Assembly (NCBI RefSeq): GCF_043197795.1
Contig: NZ_JBICTU010000030.1
Span: 1 to 64,000, forward strand
Length of the DNA: 64,000 nucleotides
Origin: Sphaerisporangium sp040649355
Lineage (GTDB): Bacteria; Actinomycetota; Actinomycetes; Streptosporangiales; Streptosporangiaceae
Reading direction: 5' to 3'
Under the pieces are notes generated by a model. It was not told the origin of the DNA, ran no database searches, and saw nothing but the letters and a program-made list of their open reading frames with translations. Below, piece by piece: positions 8,211-17,512 of the stretch (positions within the stretch are counted from its first letter, which is position 1; every line of letters starts with the position of its first letter). The position numbers and the translations under genes are program-made.

Positions 8211-9404
8211 TCAGCGGGAGATCGGCTGGAGGTCGGCGACGTGGCGGATCAGGTCGCCGACGTGGACGACCCCCATGCAGCGTCCCACCTCGTCCACCAC
8301 GACCAGGTCGTCGTACACGCGGGCGGCGTCCTTGCCCGCGAGCTGCATGGCGGCGATCGCGGGGGTGGTCTTGGGGACGACGCGCGGCGGGTCGGCGAGG
8401 CGGTGCGCGGGCTTCTTGGCGTGCAGGGCGTGGCCGTACGGCCCGGCGATGGAAAGCAGGAAGCGGCTGCGCTCGACGCTGCCCCGTGGCCGCTGGTACT
8501 CGTCCACCAGGATGACGCTGGTGATGGAGGGCTCGGTGCCCAGGGCGTCCACCACCTGCTCGGCGGTCGCCCCCATGTCGAGGGTCACCGCGGGCATGAG
8601 GAACTCCTGCACGCGCGGCCCCAGCTCGATCACCGATGGCTGGGTGTCCGACGGGGGGACCGGCAGGGGGACGTGCACCCGCCCGTGCGAGGGGCGCCAG
8701 TCGAGCGGGGCGAGCAGCGGTCCCTGGGCCAGCCTGATGCCCCAGCCGCGCAGCGCGGCGAGCTGCGCCTCCTCGCGCACCTGCGGGGCCAGCACGTGGA
8801 TGCCCATGCCCTTGGCCATGCGGGCGACGGCCTCTCCCAGCGCGTTCCTCCGTACGTCGCGCGGGATGCGGTCGACGAGGTCCGGAGAGAGCACGGCCGC
8901 GTACGGAGCCGCGTCGGCGATCAGGTCGAGGGGGACGTGGGACGTGCCGACGCCGCCCACGGCCACCAGGTAGCCGATGGTGCGCAGGCCGTCGATGCCG
9001 ACCAGCAGTGCCCGGCGGTCCTCGGGCGCGAAGTCGCCCGAGATGACCAGTATCACCTCGCGCGGACGCCGCTTCGTCGCCCGCATCGCCTCGTGCAGCG
9101 GAGCGAGGGCGGCGGAGCCCTCGATCACCGCCCCGGAGGCCACGGTCAGGACGAGCGGCAGCAGCGCCTCCTCGCGCGCGGCGGCGTACGCCGAGGCGAT
9201 CGTGGGCGAGATGTCGCGGGAGCCGCCGGTGGGGGCGACCTCGGCGGTGGCTTCCACGGCGATCACGCCGCCGGTGTCGAGGTCGACGATGGGCAGGAAG
9301 GTCGCGGCGCCGCCGGAGGCCGGGAGGGCTCCATGGGCCCCGGGGGTGGCAGTGGCGGGCGCCGGGGGTGAGGCGGCCGGAATGGTGGATCGGGGGACCG
9401 TCAC
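8211..9404 (-). CDS. EAL-like domain plus C-terminal CBS pair protein
   Basis: About 397 residues. The N-terminal two thirds resemble a cyclic-di-GMP phosphodiesterase EAL fold (FLPIVDLDTGGVIAVEA; GYLVAVGGVGTS; GEAVARMAKGMGI; GIRLAQGPLLAPLDWRP). The last about 120 residues form a CBS-type module (VTLDMGATAEQVVDAL; DDLVVVDEVGRCMGVVHVGDL). The EAL signature is degenerate (VEA in place of EAL), and the metal-binding Glu/Asp set is not evident, so binding rather than hydrolysis is more likely. The start is uncertain: an upstream GTG at 9515 is in frame but the stretch has untypical codon use, so the GTG at 9404 was taken. Confidence 0.75.
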   Translation of the reverse strand: MTVPRSTIPAASPPAPATATPGAHGALPASGGAATFLPIVDLDTGGVIAVEATAEVAPTGGSRDISPTIASAYAAAREEALLPLVLTVASGAVIEGSAALAPLHEAMRATKRRPREVILVISGDFAPEDRRALLVGIDGLRTIGYLVAVGGVGTSHVPLDLIADAAPYAAVLSPDLVDRIPRDVRRNALGEAVARMAKGMGIHVLAPQVREEAQLAALRGWGIRLAQGPLLAPLDWRPSHGRVHVPLPVPPSDTQPSVIELGPRVQEFLMPAVTLDMGATAEQVVDALGTEPSITSVILVDEYQRPRGSVERSRFLLSIAGPYGHALHAKKPAHRLADPPRVVPKTTPAIAAMQLAGKDAARVYDDLVVVDEVGRCMGVVHVGDLIRHVADLQPISR

Positions 9405-9621
9405 CCCCGGATTGTCCTGCGGTTTCGGTGGTGAAAGCGCCCACGTGCAGTGGAATTCACTGACATTTCGGCATCTGTTGGATCGGGATCCTTCTTTACA
9501 GGCACCAGCAAACACCGTAACCGATTGTGATCAAGTGTCCCGCCGCTCCCGGGGGATGCGATCGGGCCCCCTGCCTGGCCTTCGGGCGCGCGGCCGGGAC
9601 GGTCCGGTACTGTCGCGGGTC

Positions 9622-10275
9622 ATGACGTCACGACCGGCGGCGGGCGGGGGCCGATGGGTGTCGGTCGGTCCGGACCGCATCGAGGGCTGGCTGCGGAGGT
9701 TCGCCGAGCGGCACGGCTCCGTGGAGGCGGCGCTGGAGGACGACGTCGTACGGCTGCGCGCCGGAGACGGGGCCGTGGCCGAGTGCCATGTGCCGTTCCC
9801 TCCGCTCGCGCCCGCCGATGACCCGCTCCCCGCGCTGGTGCGCCATGCGGGGGAGGACCGCCGGGTCGGGGTGCTCCTGGTACGGCTGGGCGGTCACGCG
9901 GCCGGGGTGTTCGAGGGCGAGCGGCTGGTGGCGTCCAAGGTCGGTTCGCGGCTCGTCCACGGGCGCAGCGCGGCCGGGGGCTGGTCCCAGCACCGCTTCG
10001 CCCGCCGCAGAGAGAAGCAGGCGAGCGAGGCGTCGCAGGCGGCGGCCGACGTGGCCGTACGGGTGCTCGTCCCGCACGCCGGCACCCTGGACGCGGTCGT
10101 GCTCGGAGGGGACCGCAGGGCGATCGACGCGCTGCGCGAGGACCGGAGGATCTCCCCGATCTTCGCCCTGGAGACCGGCCCCTTCCTGGACGTCCCCGAT
10201 CCCCGGCTCGCGGTGCTCCAGGAGACGCCAGGCCGGTTCCGCGCCGTCCGCATCCGTGTGATCGACCCCGCGTGA
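9622..10275 (+). CDS. acVLRF1-type peptidyl-tRNA hydrolase (ribosome rescue)
   Basis: 217 residues of the actinobacterial Vms1/ANKZF1-like release factor family. The diagnostic loop GGWSQHRFARRREKQ (about 119-133) corresponds to the GGQ/GSQ catalytic loop of eukaryotic RF1-like domains. The C-terminal part has the release-factor-like fold (LDAVVLGGDRRAI). The family is proposed to release nascent chains from stalled large subunits. The ATG at 9622 follows a non-coding stretch. It stands alone between divergent and convergent neighbours, so it is probably monocistronic. Confidence 0.85.
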   Translation: MTSRPAAGGGRWVSVGPDRIEGWLRRFAERHGSVEAALEDDVVRLRAGDGAVAECHVPFPPLAPADDPLPALVRHAGEDRRVGVLLVRLGGHAAGVFEGERLVASKVGSRLVHGRSAAGGWSQHRFARRREKQASEASQAAADVAVRVLVPHAGTLDAVVLGGDRRAIDALREDRRISPIFALETGPFLDVPDPRLAVLQETPGRFRAVRIRVIDPA

Positions 10276-10318
10276 TCGACCCCGGGGGATGACCCCGCGG
10301 GCCGCCAGGCGGCTCTGG

Positions 10319-10699
10319 TCAGGCTCGTGAGGGCGTGGACTCCTGGGCGACCCAGCCGTTGCCGTCGGGGTCCTGGAAGGTGAAGAACGTGCCCCAGGGG
10401 GCCTTCTCGACGTCCTCGTGGTGGACGGTGACGCCCTCGGCGCGGAGCCGCGCGAGGGTCCCGGCCGCATCGTCGCACTCGATGACCAGGCCGCTGACAC
10501 TGCCCGCGGGCATGGAGGCGAACCAGGTGACGAGCGTGATCGTGGCGCCGCCGCCGGGCGGGGCGAGCTGGACCCAGCGCTGGTCGCCCATGGGGTTGTC
10601 GGCGACCAGGGTGAACCCCAGCTTCCGCGTGTAGAACTCGGCGGACCGCTCCTGGTCGGAGACGGGTATCGAGACGACGCTGATCGATCGCAGTGTCAC
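10319..10699 (-). CDS. VOC/glyoxalase-family protein
   Basis: 126 residues, one VOC (glyoxalase/bleomycin resistance) unit with two beta-alpha-beta-beta-beta repeats: RSISVVSIPVSDQERSAEFY and WGTFFTFQDPDGNGWVAQES. The start GTG overlaps the stop of the ArsR gene by 4 bp (GTGA), so the two are one operon. Likely metal ligands include the Glu of the second repeat and His in VHHEDVE. The substrate is unknown; a detoxifying or small-molecule-binding role under ArsR control is inferred. Confidence 0.88.
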   Translation of the reverse strand: MTLRSISVVSIPVSDQERSAEFYTRKLGFTLVADNPMGDQRWVQLAPPGGGATITLVTWFASMPAGSVSGLVIECDDAAGTLARLRAEGVTVHHEDVEKAPWGTFFTFQDPDGNGWVAQESTPSRA

Positions 10700-11118
10700 G
10701 GGATCTGTCCTTTCGGTTCGGCGGCGGGCGCGAGGGTCGCGGGCTCGCCGGGCTCGGAGGTCGTGCCGAGCTCGTCGAGCACGGCCCCGAGGGTCTTGAG
10801 ACGGTCCTTCCAGAAGCGCTCCAGCTCCGCCAGCCACTCGCGCGGCTCGGCAAGGCCTTCGGGCCGCAGCCGGTAGAGACGGTGCCTCCCTGCCGGCCTG
10901 ACCTCGACCAGGCCCGCGTCTCGCAGCACCCTCAGATGCTGGGAGACGGCGGCCTGGGTGATCGCCAGGTCGGTCATCAGCTCCGAGACCGAGCACTCGC
11001 CCGCGGTCAGCCTCTCCAGCAGATGACGCCGCGTCAGGTCGGCGAGCGCCGTGAAGGCGTCGGGGCGGTCGTGCGACAGCCTGGGGCGTCCGATCTTCCC
11101 GCTCATGAGGAGCATCAT
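10696..11118 (-). CDS. ArsR-family winged-helix repressor
   Basis: 140 residues. The HTH covers about 20-95 (FTALADLTRRHLLERL; SVSELMTDLAITQAAVSQHL; LRDAGLVEVRPAGRHRLYRL), followed by a charged tail. No metal-binding ELCV box is seen, so it is of the non-metal class often fused in operons with VOC or SRPBCC proteins. It is the first gene of a two-gene operon with the VOC gene. An inverted repeat lies just upstream. The start is ambiguous between the ATGs at 11118 and 11106. Confidence 0.9.
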   Translation of the reverse strand: MMLLMSGKIGRPRLSHDRPDAFTALADLTRRHLLERLTAGECSVSELMTDLAITQAAVSQHLRVLRDAGLVEVRPAGRHRLYRLRPEGLAEPREWLAELERFWKDRLKTLGAVLDELGTTSEPGEPATLAPAAEPKGQIP

Positions 11119-11120
11119 AT

Positions 11121-11137
11121 TAGTTTTTTCTTAACTA
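11121..11137. promoter_or_regulatory. Candidate ArsR autoregulatory operator
   Basis: TAGTT-N7-AACTA inverted repeat in an AT-rich patch 3 bp upstream of the ArsR start codon. Position and symmetry suit self-repression. The short arms make it a weak call. Confidence 0.4.
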
Positions 11138-11303
11138 TCAAGCCCGCCAGGAGACTGGCCGTACACTAGGCGTATGCGCACTCCCGATTGATCGGCGCAC
11201 TCATGGAAGCGGGCCGAGCCATGTGGCTGCCCTGCGACACTCCGGTCTCTTCCGACAGCACGTCCTTCGACCTCGTTCCCCGTTCTGGGAGTGTTCCCTC
11301 ACC

Positions 11304-12902
11304 ATGATCATTGCGTCTGACATCGAACTGCGCGCCGGTTCCCGCCTGCTCATCGAAGGGGCGTCGTTCCGCGTGAACCCCGGCGACCGCATCGGCCTGG
11401 TGGGCCGCAACGGCGCCGGCAAGACCACCCTCACCAGGATCCTCGCGGGCGAGGGCCTTCCCGCGGTCGGCACCGTCACCACCACGGGCAACGTCGGCTA
11501 CCTTCCCCAGGATCCGCGCACCGGCGACCTCAGCGTCATCGCCAGCGACCGCATCCTGTCGGCGCGGGGCCTCGATGACGTGCTGCGCGAGCTGCGCGAG
11601 GCCGAGCTCGGCATGGCCTCGGAGGACGACCGCGTCCGCGACCGCGCCGTCCGCGCCTACGGCCGCCTGGAGGACCGGCTCCACGTCCTCGGCGGGTACG
11701 CGGCGGAGGCCGAGGCGGCGTCGATCGCCTCCAGCCTCGGGCTGCCCGACCGGGTGCTCAAACAGCCCCTCCAGACGCTCTCCGGCGGTCAGCGGCGACG
11801 GGTCGAGCTGGCCCGGATCCTGTTCAGCGGAGCGGAGACTCTCCTGCTTGACGAGCCGACAAACCACCTCGATGCAGACTCAATCGGGTGGCTTCGTGAT
11901 TTTTTACGATCCCACCAGGGCGGCTTGATCATTATTAGCCATGACGTCGGACTTCTCGAAGCCACGGTCAACAAAGTCCTGCACCTCGACGCGAACCGCT
12001 GTGTCATCGACACTTACAACGTCGGATGGACCACCTACCTGGCCCAGAGGGAGACCGACGAGCGCCGCAGGAAGCGCGAGCGGGCGAACGCCGAGCGGCA
12101 GGCCTCGCAACTGCTCTCGCAGGCCGACCGAATGCGCGCCAAGGCCACCAAAGCCAAGGCGGCGCAGGACATGGAGCGTCGCGCGAAGCGCCTGCTGGCG
12201 GGCGTGGAGGAGGAGCGTCGCAGCGACAAGGTGGCTAAGCTCCGCTTCCCCGATCCGGCCCCCTGCGGGCGCACTCCGCTGACCGCGTCGGCCCTGTCGA
12301 AGTCCTACGGCTCGCTGGAGGTCTTCACCGACGTGGACGCGGCCGTCGACCGGGGCAGCCGGGTGGTCGTCCTCGGGCTCAACGGCGCCGGCAAGACGAC
12401 GCTGCTGCGCATGCTCGGCGGCATCGAAAAGCCCGACTCCGGCGAGGTCAACGCGGGTCATGGCCTCAAGCTGGGCTACTACGCGCAGGAGCACGAGACC
12501 CTGGACGCCGGGCGCAGCGTCCTTGAGAACATGCGCTCCGCCGGGCCCGACGTGCCCGACGTCACCCTGCGAAAGGTCCTCGGCTCGTTCCTGTTCTCGG
12601 GGGACGACGCCGACAAGCCCGCTTCGGTGCTCTCCGGAGGGGAGAAGACCCGTCTGGCCCTGGCCACACTGGTGCTTTCGAGCGCCAACGTCCTCCTGCT
12701 CGACGAGCCCACGAACAACCTGGACCCAGTCAGCCGCGATCAAGTACTTTCAGCGTTGAGGTCCTATTCTGGGGCAATTGTCCTTGTTACACATGATGAG
12801 GGTGCCGTGCAGGCCCTACGACCGGATAGGGTGATCTTGCTACCAGACGGAGTAGAAGACGCTTGGAGCGATGAATTTTCCGATCTTGTGGCACTTGCCT
12901 GA
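11304..12902 (+). CDS. ABC-F family ATPase (translation factor / resistance type)
   Basis: 532 residues with two tandem ATPase domains and no transmembrane part. The first has Walker A GRNGAGKTT, signature LSGGQRRRVELA and LLLDEPTNHLD. A charged linker (about 245-320) carries many Arg/Lys/Glu. The second has GLNGAGKTT, LSGGEKTRLALA and LLLDEPTNNLD. ABC-F proteins act on the ribosome, regulating translation or protecting it from antibiotics. The start at 11304 (MIIASDIELRAGSRLL) matches the family start; an upstream GTG/ATG would add 27 unlike residues. Two short stretches (11820-11960 and 12700-12900) have lower GC than the rest. Confidence 0.93.
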   Translation: MIIASDIELRAGSRLLIEGASFRVNPGDRIGLVGRNGAGKTTLTRILAGEGLPAVGTVTTTGNVGYLPQDPRTGDLSVIASDRILSARGLDDVLRELREAELGMASEDDRVRDRAVRAYGRLEDRLHVLGGYAAEAEAASIASSLGLPDRVLKQPLQTLSGGQRRRVELARILFSGAETLLLDEPTNHLDADSIGWLRDFLRSHQGGLIIISHDVGLLEATVNKVLHLDANRCVIDTYNVGWTTYLAQRETDERRRKRERANAERQASQLLSQADRMRAKATKAKAAQDMERRAKRLLAGVEEERRSDKVAKLRFPDPAPCGRTPLTASALSKSYGSLEVFTDVDAAVDRGSRVVVLGLNGAGKTTLLRMLGGIEKPDSGEVNAGHGLKLGYYAQEHETLDAGRSVLENMRSAGPDVPDVTLRKVLGSFLFSGDDADKPASVLSGGEKTRLALATLVLSSANVLLLDEPTNNLDPVSRDQVLSALRSYSGAIVLVTHDEGAVQALRPDRVILLPDGVEDAWSDEFSDLVALA

Positions 12903-13016
12903 TCTTAATTTGAGCGGGTACGGATCTTTTCCCATGGAGTAGGTAGCCGATCCGGCTGAAATGACTGATCATGGCGTGAGTAACGCTGCGGAAGTCTGGC
13001 ACTACAGGAGGTACTC

Positions 13017-13232
13017 GTGGCCGAGACTCTGAAGAAGGGCACCCGGGTGACCGGGGCCGACCGTGAAAAACTGGCCGCCGACCTTAAGAAGCGCTATGCC
13101 GCGGGTGAGAGCATCCGCGCCCTGGCTGCTTCGACCGGCAGGTCATACGGGTTCATCCACCGCATCCTGAGCGAGTCCGGCGTGACTCTGCGCGGGCGCG
13201 GCGGAGCCACCCGGGGCAAGTCGAAGCGCTGA
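13017..13232 (+). CDS. Small helix-turn-helix protein
   Basis: 71 residues, GTG start with AGGAGG 5 nt upstream. The HTH core is SIRALAASTGRSYGFIHRIL, followed by a basic tail (GRGGATRGKSKR). Highly similar small HTH proteins occur throughout actinobacteria, but the target is unknown. It lies 114 bp downstream of the ABC-F gene on the same strand. Confidence 0.85.
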   Translation: MAETLKKGTRVTGADREKLAADLKKRYAAGESIRALAASTGRSYGFIHRILSESGVTLRGRGGATRGKSKR

Positions 13233-13372
13233 CTGCCGCCTCGGAAACGCGCGACCGCAGCCGCTCGTCCCGTTCAGTCGAAACCCGTCCCGCCCGCGCC
13301 GGTAGAATCTGATTCTGGAACCTCACTGGGTTCGGGCGTGACGGGACAGCGACACCACGAACGGAGCGGGCG

Positions 13373-14308
13373 ATGCCGGAAGCGACGCTTGGGGGGAATG
13401 CTGCGGCGATCTCGACGGGCGAGGGTGTCGAGCCGGGCACAGAAGGTGCGCTGAGGCGTGCCGGAGAGGTGCGCGGCGAGGCTGACAGGGCCCTCGACGG
13501 CGAGAGGTTCGCGGAGATCGGTCTGCGCTTCGAGGTGGACGGCAAGATCGCGACGATCACACTGGATCGGCCGGATAAGCGGAACGCGCAGACGTTCGCC
13601 ACCTGGTCGGCCCTTGCTCTGATAGGCAGAGAGCTGCCTGAGCAGGTGCGTGTCGTCGTGGTCCGAGGCGAGGGGCCGTCCTTCTCAGCGGGTATCGACC
13701 TGCGAATGTTCACTCCGGAGGGAGTGCCGGGGCAGGGCTCGTTCGCGTCCGCGGCCGCGCTCGACGACGACACGTTCGAGGAGCGGATCACAGAGGCCCA
13801 GAAGGGCTTCCTGTGGTTGCGCCGCCCGGACATCGTGTCGATCGCGGCGGTTCATGGACATGCGATCGGGGCCGGATTCCAACTAGCCCTGTCCTGCGAC
13901 CTGCGGATCCTGGCGGAGGACGCCAAGTTCTGCATGAAGGAGCCCGCGCTCGGGCTGGTACCCGACCTGACCGGCACCAAGCCACTGGTCGATCTCGTCG
14001 GGGTGGCCAGGGCCGTGGAGATCTGCCTGACGGCCCGGGTCGTCGAGGCCGGCGAGGCGCTGAGGCTCGGTCTCGCCGAGCAGGTGGTCCCCAGAGACGA
14101 GCTGGAGGCGGCCACCCGGAAGCTCGCCGACGCCCTGCTCGCGACCGACAGGGACGCGGCGGCGGCCACCAAGCGGCTGCTCCAGGGCGCACCCGGGAGG
14201 ACCCTCACGCAGCAGACCGCAGCCGAGCGCGCGGAGCAGACCGTGCGCCTCAGGACGCTGTTCGGCGGCAGGGCCACCGCGGCCGGAGGAGAGCCAGGTA
14301 GGTCCTGA
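13373..14308 (+). CDS. Enoyl-CoA hydratase/isomerase family protein
   Basis: 311 residues. A 45-residue N-terminal extension precedes a crotonase fold: ATITLDRPDKRNAQTF, oxyanion-hole segments FSAGIDLRMF and GHAIGAGFQLALSCDLRI, and a C-terminal helix (LEAATRKLADALL). The glutamates of the classical hydratase site are not clearly present, so hydratase, isomerase and hydrolase activity cannot be separated. GGAGCGGG precedes the ATG. It lies 186 bp upstream of an ABC exporter and is probably transcribed separately. Confidence 0.88.
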   Translation: MPEATLGGNAAAISTGEGVEPGTEGALRRAGEVRGEADRALDGERFAEIGLRFEVDGKIATITLDRPDKRNAQTFATWSALALIGRELPEQVRVVVVRGEGPSFSAGIDLRMFTPEGVPGQGSFASAAALDDDTFEERITEAQKGFLWLRRPDIVSIAAVHGHAIGAGFQLALSCDLRILAEDAKFCMKEPALGLVPDLTGTKPLVDLVGVARAVEICLTARVVEAGEALRLGLAEQVVPRDELEAATRKLADALLATDRDAAAATKRLLQGAPGRTLTQQTAAERAEQTVRLRTLFGGRATAAGGEPGRS

Positions 14309-14494
14309 CCCGCGGATACGGTGCTCACTGGAGACCTTGCCCCCACACGGGTGACAGGGCGCGTCGCGACTGATCGTTCGCCCTGAGCTGACCGGGGAAT
14401 CAGGCAACCGTTTCTCGTGCTTCGCCCGGAGGAGGAGACGGGGGCAGCCGCGCCCGTACCGGGCACACGGGGAGAGGACCGGCGAAGGACGACG

Positions 14495-16369
14495 ATGGCG
14501 ATGTTGGGCGGGGGATACGGGCCGCAGGTGATGCGGTCCCTGCGGCGTGACAGCTCGGTGACCAAGGAGCGGCTCACGCCGGGCACGGTGCCGCGCATCG
14601 CCCGGTACGCCAAGCCGTACCGGTGGCAGATCGCCGCCTTCCTCGGGCTGGTCGTGCTCGACGCGACCATCGTCATCGCCAACCCGCTGCTGCTGAAATC
14701 GATCATCGACCAGGGCATCATCCCGCGCCGCACCGACGTGGTCATGACGCTCGCCCTGGTCATCGCGGGCCTGGCCCTGCTGGACGCCGGGCTCGGGCTG
14801 GCCCAGCGCTGGTTCTCCTCGCGCATCGGTGAGGGGCTGATCTACGACCTGCGCACCGAGGTCTTCGACCACGTGCAGCGCATGCCCGTGGCCTTCTTCA
14901 TGCGCGCCCAGACCGGCGCGCTGGTCTCCCGGCTGAACAGCGACGTCATCGGCGCCCAGCGCGCCATCACGAGCACGCTGTCGGCCGTGGTGTCCAACGT
15001 GGTGAGCCTGGTGATGGTGCTCGGCGCCATGCTGATCCTCTCGTGGCAGGTCACGCTGGCCGCCCTCGTCCTGCTGCCGATCTTCATCTTCCCCGCCCGG
15101 CTGGTCGGCCGGCGCATGTCCAAGCTGACCCGCGAGCAGATGCAGCTCGACGCCGAGATGAGCTCGGTGATGACCGAGCGCTTCAACGTGGCCGGGGCCA
15201 TGGTCGCCAAGCTGTACGGGCGCCCGGAGGACGAGGCGGACAACTTCGGCTACCGCGCCGGCAGGGTGCGCGACGTGGGCATCACGGTGGGCATGTACGG
15301 CACGGTCTTCCGGGTCGCGCTCGGCCTGGTCGCCGCGCTCGCGACCGCCTTCGTGTACGGCGCGGGCGGCGTGCTGGTCGTCAACGGCACCTTCGAGATA
15401 GGCACCCTGGTCGCCCTCGCCGCGATGCTCATGCGCCTGTACGGCCCGCTGACCAGCCTGTCCAACGTCCACGTGGACGTGATGACCGCCCTGGTCAGCT
15501 TCGACCGGGTGTTCGAGGTCCTCGATCTCAAGCCGATGGTCGCCGAGAGCCCGGACGCCCGGCCGCTGCCGGGCGGGCCTGCCACCATCGAGTTCGACGA
15601 CGTCCAGTTCCGCTACCCGGCCGCCGAGGAGGTCTCGCTGGCGTCCCTGGAGTCGGTCGCGCGGCCCGACACCGGCCCGAGCCAGGAGGTGCTGAACGGC
15701 GTCGGCTTCACCGCCCGTCCCGGCGAGCTCATCGCGCTGGTCGGGCATTCGGGCGCGGGCAAGACCACCATCACCTCGCTGGTCTCCCGCCTGTACGACG
15801 TGACAGGCGGCGCGGTGCGGGTCAACGGCGTGGACGTGCGCGACGCCACCCTCGCGTCCCTGCGCGACACCGTGGGCGTCGTGACGCAGGACGCCCACCT
15901 GTTCCACGACACGATCGGCGCCAACCTGCGCTATGCCCGTCCGGGGGCGACCGACGAGGAGATCTGGGAGGCGTTGCGCGCCGCGCAGATCGGCGAGCTG
16001 ATCGAGGCGCTGCCCGACGGCCTGGACACGGTCGTCGGCGACCGGGGATACCGGCTGTCGGGGGGAGAGAAGCAGCGGGTCGCGCTCGCCCGGCTGCTGC
16101 TGAAGGCTCCGCGCGTCGTCGTGCTCGACGAGGCCACCGCGCACCTGGACTCCGAGTCGGAGGCCGCCGTCCAGCGGGCGCTCAAGACGGCCCTCGCGGG
16201 CAGGACCTCGCTGGTCATCGCCCACCGGCTCTCCACGATCCGCGAGGCCGACACGATCCTGGTCGTCCAGGACGGCCATGTGGTCGAGCGGGGCCGCCAC
16301 GACGAGCTGCTCGCCGCCAAGGGAGCCTACGCCGAGCTCTACCGCACCCAGTTCGAACAGCAGAGGTGA
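14495..16369 (+). CDS. Type I ABC exporter (fused permease and ATPase)
   Basis: 624 residues. The membrane domain (about 40-330, six helices) begins MRSLRRDSSVTKERLTPGTV. The nucleotide-binding domain (about 360-620) has Walker A VGHSGAGKTT, signature LSGGEKQRVALA, Walker B VVVLDEATAHLD and H-loop IAHRLSTI. It is a half-transporter and should act as a homodimer, exporting drugs, lipids or peptides. The start at 14495 was preferred over an in-frame upstream start (14417) because of GGCGAAGGACGACG just ahead. Confidence 0.92.
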   Translation: MAMLGGGYGPQVMRSLRRDSSVTKERLTPGTVPRIARYAKPYRWQIAAFLGLVVLDATIVIANPLLLKSIIDQGIIPRRTDVVMTLALVIAGLALLDAGLGLAQRWFSSRIGEGLIYDLRTEVFDHVQRMPVAFFMRAQTGALVSRLNSDVIGAQRAITSTLSAVVSNVVSLVMVLGAMLILSWQVTLAALVLLPIFIFPARLVGRRMSKLTREQMQLDAEMSSVMTERFNVAGAMVAKLYGRPEDEADNFGYRAGRVRDVGITVGMYGTVFRVALGLVAALATAFVYGAGGVLVVNGTFEIGTLVALAAMLMRLYGPLTSLSNVHVDVMTALVSFDRVFEVLDLKPMVAESPDARPLPGGPATIEFDDVQFRYPAAEEVSLASLESVARPDTGPSQEVLNGVGFTARPGELIALVGHSGAGKTTITSLVSRLYDVTGGAVRVNGVDVRDATLASLRDTVGVVTQDAHLFHDTIGANLRYARPGATDEEIWEALRAAQIGELIEALPDGLDTVVGDRGYRLSGGEKQRVALARLLLKAPRVVVLDEATAHLDSESEAAVQRALKTALAGRTSLVIAHRLSTIREADTILVVQDGHVVERGRHDELLAAKGAYAELYRTQFEQQR

Positions 16370-16442
16370 CCGCTCCACCCCGCCGGTCCGGCCGGCGCGG
16401 GTGCCTTCTGGCGCTCGCGGCGGAGGTGAGCCGGGGCGGGTC

Positions 16443-17327
16443 TCAGATGTAGCCGAGCCGGGTCAGCTCGTCCTTGGCGATCTTCTCCACCAGCGCGACG
16501 TCGTCGGGCCTGAGACGGGCGCGCCACGCGCCCACCTTGGGGGCGGTCGTGCCGTACAGCGCCACCTTGGAGACCCGGGTCTCCAGGAAGCCGGAGATCG
16601 TCGCGATCGTCTCCCCGGGGGAGGCGGCCATGTCCTCGTAGCGGACCGTCAGGAGCTGGTCGCGGGGGACCTCCTGGCGGAGCGCGGCGCTCAGGCGGAC
16701 GGCGCTGCGCCAGCGCAGGGCGCACTTGCCGGCCGGCTCCATCACCGTCCACTTGTCGCGGTGCTCGCTGGAGTTGACGCCGAGGAACGGGTTCGGGAAC
16801 TCGGTCTCGTCGCTGAGCATGCTCGGCCGGGACCAGCTCATGGAGGCCCGGTCGGCGAGCATGTCGGCGGTGACGTCCCTGCCGTCGCGGATGAGCTGGA
16901 CGAACCGGGCATCGGGGAACGCCTGGAGCAGAACCGGCGCGCTGTACAGAAGGTCGGGGTTGGCGTCGCCGAACCTGACGACGCCGCCGGGGGAGGCGCA
17001 CGGGCCCGGCCCGGTGACGGCGCCCGCCTCGCGGCACGCCGCCGGGCACTCGGCGCAGGCGCCGGGGACGATCTGCCAGGCCTCGGCGAGCGCGTCGCGG
17101 AGCACCCGGACCGCGCCGCCGCCCTTCCTGCGCATGATGGAGGGCCGTCGCGCGAACGCGTACACCACGTGCGCGACCGCCGCCCTGCCCATGGTCAGGT
17201 GGAAGCCGGGGGAGCGTTTGAGGGCACGCGCGAGGAGATCCGCGCCGGAGTGCGGGGCGCCGAGCACGAACACCGGCCTACGGACCTTGATGCCGTTGAC
17301 CACGAGAATGTGGGTCGGGGGTCGCAT
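16443..17327 (-). CDS. Sulfotransferase family protein
   Basis: About 294 residues. The 5'-phosphosulfate-binding loop is VLGAPHSGADLLARAL; the 3'-phosphate-binding segment is FVQLIRDGRDVTADML with the conserved Arg and a downstream Ser (SMSWSRPS). It should transfer sulfate from PAPS; the acceptor is unknown. A Cys-rich insert (ACAECPAACREAG) at about 85-115 could bind metal or form disulfides. An alternative start at 17396 has AGGTGA close upstream and would add 23 residues. It is divergent from the LD-carboxypeptidase gene. Confidence 0.85.
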   Translation of the reverse strand: MRPPTHILVVNGIKVRRPVFVLGAPHSGADLLARALKRSPGFHLTMGRAAVAHVVYAFARRPSIMRRKGGGAVRVLRDALAEAWQIVPGACAECPAACREAGAVTGPGPCASPGGVVRFGDANPDLLYSAPVLLQAFPDARFVQLIRDGRDVTADMLADRASMSWSRPSMLSDETEFPNPFLGVNSSEHRDKWTVMEPAGKCALRWRSAVRLSAALRQEVPRDQLLTVRYEDMAASPGETIATISGFLETRVSKVALYGTTAPKVGAWRARLRPDDVALVEKIAKDELTRLGYI

Positions 17328-17512
17328 AAGTGAGGACAGTCTGACACCCTTTGCGAGGTGAACGAACCGGCCACGCCCCGCCCGTCGGTGGCACATGGCG
17401 TCACCTGGGTAAGCCTACTCACCGCGGCAGGTGTTTCATCCGATTCGGGGATGTTCGCCGCCGGTGGACCAGGGCCGCGCCACCCGCGCCCCGACCTTCG
17501 CGGAGCGTCCCG

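Noticed and set aside
13883..16378. 831-codon open frame on the minus strand
   Set aside because: Antisense to the enoyl-CoA hydratase and ABC exporter; low-complexity Gly/Arg/His-rich translation with no domain.
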